This document shows, in pieces, positions 1-6,031 of a stretch of DNA of 17,938 bases. Numbering within the stretch: position 1 is the stretch's first letter; each line of letters opens with the position of its first letter. The stretch comes from an uncultured Oscillospiraceae bacterium (GTDB lineage: Bacteria > Bacillota > Clostridia > Oscillospirales > Oscillospiraceae): contig CAKTMW010000037.1 of NCBI GenBank assembly GCA_934574095.1, forward strand, positions 1-17,938, given 5' to 3'. The notes below the pieces were generated by a model. The model was not told where the DNA came from. It saw nothing but the letters and a program-made list of their open reading frames with translations, and did no database searches. The translations under genes were made by a program, and so were the position numbers.

Positions 1-717
1 ATCGCCTATCACCGCAACAAATTCGCCGTCCGCGGCTTCGATAAGGTCATCAACATCTGGGGCGCCGACCACCACGGCCACGTGGCCCGCCTGAAGGGCG
101 CCATGGACGCGCTGGGGTTGGACGGTGAGCACCGGCTGGATATCGTGCTGATGCAGCTGGTGAAGCTGGTGCGTGACGGCGAAGTGGTGCGCATGTCCAA
201 GCGTACCGGCAAGGCCATCAGCCTGACGGACCTGCTGGATGAGATTCCTGTGGATGCCTGCCGCTACTTCTTCAACGCCAAGCCGGAGACCCAGATGGAG
301 TTCGATCTGGGTCTGGCCGTCCGGGAGGACAGCGAGAATCCGGTGTACTATGTCCAGTACGCCCACGCCCGCATCTGCACACTGCTGAAAGCGCTGGCGG
401 CAGAGGGATATCAGGTGAAGAACGCTGCTGACGTGGACTTTACGGTGCTGTCCGCGCCGGAGGAAAAGGCCCTGATCAAGCAGCTGGCCCAGTACCCGGT
501 GGTGGTGCAGCTGGCGGCACGGGACTACGACCCCAGCTTTATCAACCGCTATCTCACCGAGCTGGCGGCGGCCTTCCACAAGTTCTATAACGCCTGCCGC
601 ATTAAGGGCGAGGCGGAGAACGTGCTGCTGGCGAGATTGAAGCTGGCGGACACCGCCCGTGCCGTGCTGAAGAACGGCATGACGCTGATCGGCTGCTCCG
701 CACCGGAGAAGATGTAA
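1..717 (+). CDS. argS: Arginyl-tRNA synthetase, C-terminal part (5' end outside window)
   Basis: Class I aminoacyl-tRNA synthetase that charges tRNA-Arg with arginine in the cytosol. The reading frame is open from base 1, so the N-terminus and the HIGH motif lie outside the window. The visible part begins in the catalytic core with the conserved segment WGADHHGHVARLKGAM. The KMSKS-loop equivalent follows as RMSKRTGK, where the arginine-for-serine variant is normal for this family. After it come segments typical of ArgS (DACRYFFNAKPETQMEFDL, and ENPVYYVQYAHARICTLLK) and a helical DALR anticodon-binding domain ending near LKNGMTLIGCSAPEKM. About 238 residues are present. The TAA stop is followed at once by a repeat hairpin, and no U-rich terminator is visible. 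The family assignment is secure. Confidence 0.96.
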   Translation: MAYHRNKFAVRGFDKVINIWGADHHGHVARLKGAMDALGLDGEHRLDIVLMQLVKLVRDGEVVRMSKRTGKAISLTDLLDEIPVDACRYFFNAKPETQMEFDLGLAVREDSENPVYYVQYAHARICTLLKALAAEGYQVKNAADVDFTVLSAPEEKALIKQLAQYPVVVQLAARDYDPSFINRYLTELAAAFHKFYNACRIKGEAENVLLARLKLADTARAVLKNGMTLIGCSAPEKM

Positions 718-720
718 AAG

Positions 721-798
721 TAACTGGCATGAAATCTTGCGATTTCATTGCCAATGGGGATTGCGGCCGACTGCGCCGCGAACGCTGCGAGGCTTTCC
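721..798 (+). repeat. Dispersed ACTGGC-hairpin repeat, copy A
   Basis: This element starts 3 bp after the argS stop. TGGCATGAAATC (725-736) pairs with 741-753 around a TTGC loop, with one bulged T. Positions 721-775 match the reverse complement of 12031-12085 (glgD-glgA gap) with about ten differences, several of which keep the hairpin paired. A second block near 780-796 (GCGAACGCTGCGAGGCTT) matches the reverse complement of 11921-11937 and the bases beside it. Copy A therefore looks like the glgD-glgA element with about 100 bp missing from the middle. No U tract follows the hairpin, so it is not an ordinary terminator. Confidence 0.7.
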
Positions 799-845
799 GC
801 GCTCTCAATGGTTGACGGGGCGTATAGGGCGGCTATATCATAGTG

Positions 846-927
846 CGTAGGGGAGGGGCTCTGCCCCTCCCTCTTAGCAGGCAGCGCGCTTGGTATACAG
901 CGGGCGGGGTAGAACCCCGCCCCTACG
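846..927. repeat. REPIN-like paired GC-rich hairpin element, copy 1
   Basis: The element runs from CGTAGGGG to CCCCTACG and contains two short perfect hairpins. The first pairs 851-859 with 863-871 around TCT; the second pairs 902-910 with 914-922 around AGA. The two halves are near reverse complements of each other, so the whole forms a larger inverted repeat, as in paired REP (REPIN) elements. A second copy of the same layout and nearly the same length lies at 7395-7478. The middle is poorly conserved apart from CAGCGC. Confidence 0.7.
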
Positions 928-950
928 AACAGCACCTGCAAAGTCGCTGC

Positions 951-1053
951 AAAACATAAAATATTTTACGATAAACATTAAAAAACTGTTTGACAACAAC
1001 GGATACCTCTGCTACAATGCATATAACGATAAACGTTAAATATTTTATGTTTT
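951..1053. promoter_or_regulatory. Nested operator-like repeats around the DUF2975/HTH promoter
   Basis: Two repeat types bracket the promoter at 990-1018. A 20-bp inverted repeat with one mismatch lies at 951-970 and 1034-1053; its outer 16 bp (951-966 and 1038-1053) are perfectly complementary. A 15-bp direct repeat, ACGATAAACRTTAAA, lies at 968-982 and 1026-1040 with one difference. The downstream copy also contains the dyad AACG-N5-CGTT. Such symmetry around a strong promoter suggests binding sites for a dimeric repressor, most simply the HTH protein encoded two genes on. Binding itself is inferred. Confidence 0.65.
990..1018 (+). promoter_or_regulatory. Sigma-A promoter of the DUF2975/HTH operon
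   Basis: A consensus -35 box TTGACA (990-995) and a -10 box TACAAT (1013-1018) are separated by 17 bp. Transcription should start near 1025, giving a leader of about 45 nt that contains the right-hand operator repeats and the AGGAGG site. Confidence 0.85.
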
Positions 1054-1068
1054 ATGCAGGAGGTGCCT

Positions 1069-1767
1069 ATGAACGCTACTACATTGAAGAAAGTGCATCA
1101 GTTGGGTGAGGCGGGAAAAGTCGTCCTGACGATCCTGCTGGTAGTGAACATTCTGGCTGCCGCAGCCGCTGGACTGGCGGCCGCGGCACTGGGAGGAGTT
1201 TCGCGGGAGACGATTTCGGTAAGCGTGACCAGTCAGGCCACGTATCAGGGGCGCGGCCAGTTCATGCAGAGCATGTGGCAGACGCTGACGGGCAGCTGGG
1301 CTGCGGAGGAGCAGCAGGATCAGGCGGCGGTCACACTGTTTGGCAGCTTATACACTTCGGCGGCCATGCGCAGGGAGGGCGAGCAGATGGTGATTGAGAC
1401 GGTCTCCACCCCCAATACGTATACCTGCGCCGATGCGGCGCGGCTGCTGATCTTTGCTGCGCTGGCTTCAGCGGCTTCAGCGGCGGCGCTGTGGCTGCTG
1501 CGGAAGCTGTTCAAAGTTATGGAGGGCTGCGAGTCGGTATTTTGTGACGCGCTGGTGAAGCGGATGCGGGCCTTCGGCTGGTCGCTGCTGCCGGCGGCGC
1601 TGCTGGCTTCCGTTGCGGAGACGGTCGCCCGGCGGTTCATGTCGGCGGGTGCAACGGCGGTCTACATCCAGTGGGGCCTGCTGATCGCTTTCGCGGTGAC
1701 CATGTGCCTGACCGTCGTATTCCACTACGGCGTGCAGCTGCAAAAGGAATCCGATGAAACCTTGTAA
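1069..1767 (+). CDS. DUF2975 family four-helix membrane protein
   Basis: Predicted integral membrane protein of 232 residues and unknown biochemical function. I chose the ATG at 1069 because AGGAGG (1058-1063) sits 5 nt upstream; an in-frame ATG at 1054 lies ahead of that site and is less likely. Hydrophobic segments lie near the N-terminus (VVLTILLVVNILAAAAAG), in the middle (LLIFAALASAASAAALWLL), and twice near the C-terminus (SLLPAALLASVAETVA; WGLLIAFAVTMCLTVVF). The soluble stretch between the first two helices is longer than in the smallest family members. The ending YGVQLQKESDETL is typical of DUF2975 proteins such as B. subtilis YoaS. The next gene, 9 bp on, encodes a small HTH regulator, which is the usual partner of this family. 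Confidence 0.82.
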   Translation: MNATTLKKVHQLGEAGKVVLTILLVVNILAAAAAGLAAAALGGVSRETISVSVTSQATYQGRGQFMQSMWQTLTGSWAAEEQQDQAAVTLFGSLYTSAAMRREGEQMVIETVSTPNTYTCADAARLLIFAALASAASAAALWLLRKLFKVMEGCESVFCDALVKRMRAFGWSLLPAALLASVAETVARRFMSAGATAVYIQWGLLIAFAVTMCLTVVFHYGVQLQKESDETL

Positions 1768-1776
1768 GGAGACGAA

Positions 1777-2007
1777 ATGGGACACATTGTTTTACGGCTG
1801 GACCGGGTGATGGCGGACCGGAAGATGAGCCTGAATGAGCTGTCAGAAAAGGTGGGGGTGGCCAACGTGAATCTGTCCAAGATGAAGAACGGACGCATCA
1901 GCGCCATCCGGTTCTCCACGCTGGCGGCCATCTGCGAGGTGCTGCACTGTCAGCCGGGGGATATCCTGGAATACGAGCCGGAGCCGGAAGAGGAAGCAAA
2001 AAAATGA
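1777..2007 (+). CDS. Small Cro/C1-type HTH regulator (YozG-like)
   Basis: A 76-residue DNA-binding protein that is almost entirely one helix-turn-helix domain. Residues around SLNELSEKVGVANVNLSKMK form the HTH, followed by the family hallmark RFSTLAAICEVLHCQPGDIL. An acidic tail (EYEPEPEEE) ends the protein. There is no ligand-binding domain. AAGGAG lies just upstream of the ATG. The gene is co-transcribed with the DUF2975 membrane protein, and this pairing recurs across Firmicutes. By inference it represses its own operon through the repeats around the promoter at 951-1053, and the membrane partner may modulate it. A terminator follows directly. Confidence 0.88.
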   Translation: MGHIVLRLDRVMADRKMSLNELSEKVGVANVNLSKMKNGRISAIRFSTLAAICEVLHCQPGDILEYEPEPEEEAKK

Positions 2008-2011
2008 TGAC

Positions 2012-2040
2012 AAAAGGCATGGCGGGAGCCATGCCTTTTT
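2012..2040 (+). terminator. Rho-independent terminator after the HTH gene
   Basis: A 12-bp perfect stem pairs AAAAGGCATGGC (2012-2023) with 2028-2039 around a GGGA loop and ends in a T run (2036-2040). It starts 5 bp after the stop codon and separates the regulator unit from the ABC operon. Confidence 0.9.
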
Positions 2041-2088
2041 GCATAGTGACGACCATTGGTTGAGATGCCTTTTTCGTTGGAATTCTGC

Positions 2089-2116
2089 TTGACAAAAAGG
2101 GGGCCTTTGGTATAAT
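2089..2116 (+). promoter_or_regulatory. Strong sigma-A promoter of the ABC export operon
   Basis: A consensus -35 TTGACA (2089-2094) and a consensus -10 TATAAT (2111-2116) are separated by 16 bp. A TG one base ahead of the -10 gives an extended -10. The leader to the chosen start at 2252 is about 130 nt. Confidence 0.88.
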
Positions 2117-2124
2117 AAGTGTAC

Positions 2125-2144
2125 CAACTGTCTTAATACAGTTG
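2125..2144. promoter_or_regulatory. Palindromic operator candidate at the ABC operon start site
   Basis: Perfect 7-bp arms CAACTGT and ACAGTTG flank the six bases CTTAAT. The palindrome begins 8 bp after the -10 box, so it overlaps the expected transcription start and initial transcribed region. A bound repressor would block initiation. The shape resembles GntR/YtrA-type operators, but the regulator is not encoded beside it. Confidence 0.5.
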
Positions 2145-2251
2145 CAAAGAAAAAATGTGGTAAACAAGGGAACATTTTCCGGCGCGAAAACGTCTATACA
2201 TATATGGATAAAAAAGCGCTTACTGGAAAAATAATTGCAAGGAGAAACAGA

Positions 2252-3595
2252 ATGAAAAAGTTTGCTGTTATTACGCTGGCCGCCGTGATGCTGCTGTCCA
2301 CGCTGGCGGGCTGCGGCGCGGGTGCGGAGGGCGAGGCCTCGGTGCAGTCTGTGTCCATGATCTGCGGCCTGGGCGCCACCGGCATGGTGGACCGCTTTGC
2401 CGGAATGGTCACCGCCCAGAGCGAGACGCAGGTGAAGAAGGACGACAACGCCGCTGTGGATTCCATCAAAGTGAAGGTGGACCAGGAGGTGAAGGAGGGT
2501 GACGTGCTGTTCACCTACGACATGAGCCAGGCCAACCTGGATTTGGAGAAGGCGCAGCTGGAGCTGGAGAATCTGAAAAACGAGCTGGAAAGCAAGAAGC
2601 AGGAGAAGGCTCAGCTGGAAAAGGACAAGGACGCCGCCAGCGCCGAGGACCAGATGCAGTACACGCTGGAGATCCGTCAGGTGAACACCGACATCCTGCA
2701 GAAGGAGTACGATATCTCCGTCAAGGCCAAGGATATTGAAAAGCTCCAGAACACGGTGAAGAACGTGACGGTCACTTCACCGGTGACGGGCCGCGTCAAG
2801 TCCATCAATGAAAAAGGCGGCACCGACCAGACGGGCAATCCGCTGCCCTTCATGACCATCGTGGAGACCAGCGGCTTCCGGGTCAAGGGCTATGTCAACG
2901 AGAATAACGCCGGTACGCTGACGGAGGGCACCGCCGTGGTGATCCGTTCCCGCGTCAGCGACCAGACGTGGAAGGGCACCATCTCCATGATCGACTGGGC
3001 CAACGCCCAGCAGAGCAATCAGAACAGCAATTACGACGGCGGCAGCGACGATACCTCCAGCTCCAGCAAGTACCCCTTCTATGTAGAGCTGGAGAGCAGC
3101 GACGGTCTGCTGCTGGGTCAGCATGTGTACATCGAGCCGGACTACGGTCAGGACGCGGAGCAGGATGCCAACACCCTGAAGCTGCCCTCCTACTACATCA
3201 ACGACGCGGATTCCTCGCCCTGGGTATGGGCCCAGAGCAGCAAGGGCAAGCTGGAAAAGCGCAGCCTGACGCTGGGCGACTATGACGCGGAGATGGACGC
3301 TTACGTGGTCACCGACGGCCTGACGGCCGACGACTATATCGCCTTCCCCGACGAGAGCCTGAAGGCCGGTATGACCTGCGTCACCTATGACGAGAGCACC
3401 TTCGATCCCAGCGCGGGTGGCGGCGACATGGGTGATATGGGCGATACAGGCGACATGGGCGACATGAGCGGCGTGGACGGCGCGATGGACGTACTGCCTG
3501 AGGGCGGCACGGACGGCGCGGTTGACGTGATGCCGGAGGACGGCGGCGCCGCGGCGCTGCCTGCCGTGGATGACGGTGCAGTTGCGGAGGGTTGA
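2252..3595 (+). CDS. Lipoprotein membrane-fusion adaptor of MacA/HlyD type (adaptor 1)
   Basis: Periplasmic-adaptor-like subunit of an ABC exporter, 447 residues. I chose the ATG at 2252 because AAGGAG lies just ahead of it and it gives a clean lipoprotein signal: a KK n-region, a hydrophobic core and the lipobox LAGC, with lipidation predicted at Cys21. The in-frame ATG at 2204 has no good ribosome site and would bury the signal. After a first lipoyl half (about 45-88), a coiled-coil hairpin spans about 90-171. The second lipoyl half starts at TSPVTGRVKSIN and a beta-barrel region follows. A C-terminal domain (about 310-385) contains GKLEKR, also found in adaptor 2. Residues about 389-447 form an acidic Gly/Asp/Met tail with GDM repeats. 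The stop lies 2 bp before the ATPase start. The substrate is unknown. Confidence 0.88.
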   Translation: MKKFAVITLAAVMLLSTLAGCGAGAEGEASVQSVSMICGLGATGMVDRFAGMVTAQSETQVKKDDNAAVDSIKVKVDQEVKEGDVLFTYDMSQANLDLEKAQLELENLKNELESKKQEKAQLEKDKDAASAEDQMQYTLEIRQVNTDILQKEYDISVKAKDIEKLQNTVKNVTVTSPVTGRVKSINEKGGTDQTGNPLPFMTIVETSGFRVKGYVNENNAGTLTEGTAVVIRSRVSDQTWKGTISMIDWANAQQSNQNSNYDGGSDDTSSSSKYPFYVELESSDGLLLGQHVYIEPDYGQDAEQDANTLKLPSYYINDADSSPWVWAQSSKGKLEKRSLTLGDYDAEMDAYVVTDGLTADDYIAFPDESLKAGMTCVTYDESTFDPSAGGGDMGDMGDTGDMGDMSGVDGAMDVLPEGGTDGAVDVMPEDGGAAALPAVDDGAVAEG

Positions 3596-3597
3596 GC

Positions 3598-4278
3598 ATG
3601 ATCTTACAGATGCGCGATATTTGCAAGGATTATCCCATGGGCAAGACTGTGACCCGCGTATTGAAAAACGTGAATCTGGATGTGTCCGAGGGGGATTATC
3701 TGGCCATTATGGGGCCTTCCGGCAGCGGCAAGACCACGCTGATGAACCTGATCGGCTGTCTTGACGTGCCCACCAGCGGCAGCTATCTGCTGGGCGACCG
3801 GGAGATCACCAAGTGCTCCGGCAAGGAGCTGGCGGACGTGCGGAACAAGGAGATCGGCTTCGTGTTCCAGTCCTTCCACCTGCTGCCCAAGCTGACGGCG
3901 CTGGACAATGTGGCACTTCCGCTGCTGTACGGCGGTGTGAAGAAGGAGGAGCGCCGTGAGCGCGCCCGTGCCGCGCTGGAAACGGTGGGGCTTTCCGACC
4001 GGGTCGACCACCGGCCTGACCAGTTGTCCGGCGGACAGTGCCAGCGCGTGGCCATTGCCCGCGCCATCGTGGGCAAGCCCCGGCTGCTGCTGGCCGATGA
4101 GCCTACCGGCGCGCTGGACAGCGCCAGCGGCGCACAGGTGATGGAACTGTTCCAGCAGCTGCACGCCGACGGCTCTACCATCATCATGATTACCCATGAC
4201 CGAGGCATTGCCCATCACGCGGACACCATCATGACCATCAAGGACGGCATACTCAGCGGAGGAGAAAACGATGAATAA
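3598..4278 (+). CDS. ABC transporter ATPase, MacB/LolD type
   Basis: Cytoplasmic ATPase of 226 residues that powers the FtsX-type permease encoded at 6032. All motifs are present: Walker A GPSGSGKT (39-46), a Q-loop in FVFQSFHLLP, the signature LSGGQCQR (143-150), Walker B LLLADEP with catalytic Glu168, a D-loop in GALDSASG and the switch His200 in ITHD. The signature carries Cys where most relatives have Gln, outside the invariant core. I chose the ATG at 3598 because GGAGG (3586-3590) is 7 nt upstream; a TTG at 3592 is too close to that site. The gene overlaps adaptor 2 by 8 bp, which suggests translational coupling. Family certain, substrate unknown. Confidence 0.95.
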   Translation: MILQMRDICKDYPMGKTVTRVLKNVNLDVSEGDYLAIMGPSGSGKTTLMNLIGCLDVPTSGSYLLGDREITKCSGKELADVRNKEIGFVFQSFHLLPKLTALDNVALPLLYGGVKKEERRERARAALETVGLSDRVDHRPDQLSGGQCQRVAIARAIVGKPRLLLADEPTGALDSASGAQVMELFQQLHADGSTIIMITHDRGIAHHADTIMTIKDGILSGGENDE

Positions 4279-6019
4279 AACGGTAAAGCGGGCGCTGCTG
4301 ATCGCGGGCGGCGTGGTGGCGGCCTGCGGCATTATCTGGGGCGGCCTGACGCTGGCCCGCAATGCCCAGCGGGGCAATGTGGATGTGTACGCCGTGTCGG
4401 ATTTCGCCATGACCGACTACTGGGGCGATACCTCCCAGACCAGCGGCATGGTATCCACCGATAAAATGCAGAAGATCTACCTCTCCAGCACCCAGAAGGT
4501 CAGCAAGATCTATGTGGAGGAGGGGCAGACCGTCAAAAAGGGCGACAAGCTGCTGAGCTACGACACCACGCTGACCTCGCTGGATATCGAGCGGGCGGAG
4601 ATCGACTATGAGAAGCAGAAGCTGGCCCAGAAGAACGCGGAAAAGGAACTGAACCAGCTGATGCTGGCTCAGGATCAGGAAGCGGTGGATAAAAAGGTCG
4701 CCGAGCTTCAGGCACAGATCGACGTGCTGATCGGCAAGAACCAGCAGGATTGGTATGATAAGAACTCCAAGCCCATCGAGTCTGTTGCCAAGCTGGAGGA
4801 CGGAAAGAAGGCGCCCCCCCTGCAGGATCCGCTGGGCGACGGCACGGTGAGCGACGGCTCCAAGGCAAAGCCCTATTACTTCAACTGGAACACCGGCGAC
4901 GCCCTGTCGGCAGAGAATCTGATGAAGCTGCTGCCTGACGGAGAAAGCAGCGCCTATGTGGTGCTGGTGATCCGGCAGAACAATAAAACGCTGGAGCAGG
5001 TCAAGAACTGCATCGGCCTGTATCTGGTGCAGACCACCGCTGACCAGCCGGTTCAGCCGGTGGATCCCGAGCCTACAGAGCCTACCGACCCCACGGAGCC
5101 CACTGAGCCGACGGAGCCCGTGGATCCTGTCACCCCGGTGACGCCGGTAAAGACGCTGAGCTTCTACTATGAGGATCTGCCCAGCATCGCCCAGCAGGAG
5201 CCGGACGGCGTGGACGATCAGGTCAAGGCCTTGCAGGCGGAGATCAACGCCTTGCAGCAGGCGGTGGCCTATCCCAAGGAGGAGCGGACCCGGATGATCC
5301 GCGACAAGAATCAGGAGATCGCCAATCTGGACGTGACCATCAAGCTGGCGGCGGTGAATCTGGAAAAGGCCAAGAAGGAAGTGGGCAGCGATACCGTTTA
5401 CAGCGAGCTGGACGGCACCATCAAGGCAGCTCTTGACCCCAACAGCCCCGACTTCACCAATGACAAAGCGGTGGTGGAGGTTTCCGGAGGCGGTGGCTAC
5501 TACATTGACGGCGCGCTCAGCGAGCTGGAGCTGGGCACGGTCAGCATCGGTGAAAAGGTGCAGGTCAACTCATGGATGACCGGCGCCAGCGCCGAGGGCG
5601 AGATCGTGGAGATCAGCGACTATCCCACCGACAACGCCAACTCCTGGAGCGACGGCAACAGCAACGTGTCCTATTATCCCTTCAAGGTGTTCGTCTCTGA
5701 GGAGGCCGACCTGCGGGAGGGTGATTATGTGGATATGTCCTATCAGAACAGCACCGGCAGCGCTGACGGCAACACCCTGTATCTGGAGAGCATGTTCATC
5801 CGCACTGAAAACGGCAAGAGCTACGTGATGGTGCGGGACGACAACGGCAAGCTGGAAAAGCGCTGGGTGCAGACGGGACGCAACCTGTGGGGCAGCTATA
5901 CCCAGATCCGGGGCGGCCTGACGGTGGATGATTTCGTGGCCTTCCCCTATGGCCGCAGCGTGGTCGAGGGCGCCGGCACCACCGAATCCACGCGGGATAA
6001 GTTCTACAGCGGCATGTAA
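4271..6019 (+). CDS. Membrane-fusion adaptor with inserted domain and Pro-rich linker (adaptor 2)
   Basis: Second HlyD/MacA-like adaptor, 582 residues, paralogous to adaptor 1. The N-terminus (MNKTVKR, then a hydrophobic stretch) is probably a membrane anchor. It contains VAAC, which could serve as a lipobox at Cys19, but hydrophobic residues continue after it. The first lipoyl half includes KIYVEEGQTVKKGDKLLSYD. The two coiled-coil arms lie at about 100-150 and 315-372. Between them is an insertion not seen in adaptor 1: about 100 residues of mixed sequence (near KPYYFNWNTGDALSAENLMK) followed by a proline-rich run of EPT/DPT repeats at about 260-294. The second lipoyl half and barrel follow, and the C-terminal domain again contains GKLEKR. 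The gene overlaps the ATPase by 8 bp and ends 12 bp before the permease. Confidence 0.85.
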   Translation: MNKTVKRALLIAGGVVAACGIIWGGLTLARNAQRGNVDVYAVSDFAMTDYWGDTSQTSGMVSTDKMQKIYLSSTQKVSKIYVEEGQTVKKGDKLLSYDTTLTSLDIERAEIDYEKQKLAQKNAEKELNQLMLAQDQEAVDKKVAELQAQIDVLIGKNQQDWYDKNSKPIESVAKLEDGKKAPPLQDPLGDGTVSDGSKAKPYYFNWNTGDALSAENLMKLLPDGESSAYVVLVIRQNNKTLEQVKNCIGLYLVQTTADQPVQPVDPEPTEPTDPTEPTEPTEPVDPVTPVTPVKTLSFYYEDLPSIAQQEPDGVDDQVKALQAEINALQQAVAYPKEERTRMIRDKNQEIANLDVTIKLAAVNLEKAKKEVGSDTVYSELDGTIKAALDPNSPDFTNDKAVVEVSGGGGYYIDGALSELELGTVSIGEKVQVNSWMTGASAEGEIVEISDYPTDNANSWSDGNSNVSYYPFKVFVSEEADLREGDYVDMSYQNSTGSADGNTLYLESMFIRTENGKSYVMVRDDNGKLEKRWVQTGRNLWGSYTQIRGGLTVDDFVAFPYGRSVVEGAGTTESTRDKFYSGM

Positions 6020-6031
6020 GGAGGTGCGCGG

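Noticed and set aside
725..753. Hairpin after argS as an intrinsic terminator
   Set aside because: The stem is good, but it is followed by ATGGGGATTG rather than a U run, and its relative in the glgD-glgA gap lies within an operon. It fits a dispersed repeat better.
721..927. Possible CRISPR array from clustered palindromic repeats
   Set aside because: There are only two different repeat types, in inverted rather than tandem order, with no regular spacers and no cas genes nearby.
2204..2251. Upstream in-frame ATG for the lipoprotein adaptor
   Set aside because: It has no ribosome binding site and would place 16 charged residues before the lipoprotein signal. The ATG at 2252 has AAGGAG and a canonical lipobox.
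5040..5155. Proline-rich repeat of adaptor 2 as a sign of frameshift or sequencing error
   Set aside because: The frame stays open through it, the repeats are in phase (EPT/DPT) and the coiled-coil arm resumes on the far side, so it is a genuine linker.
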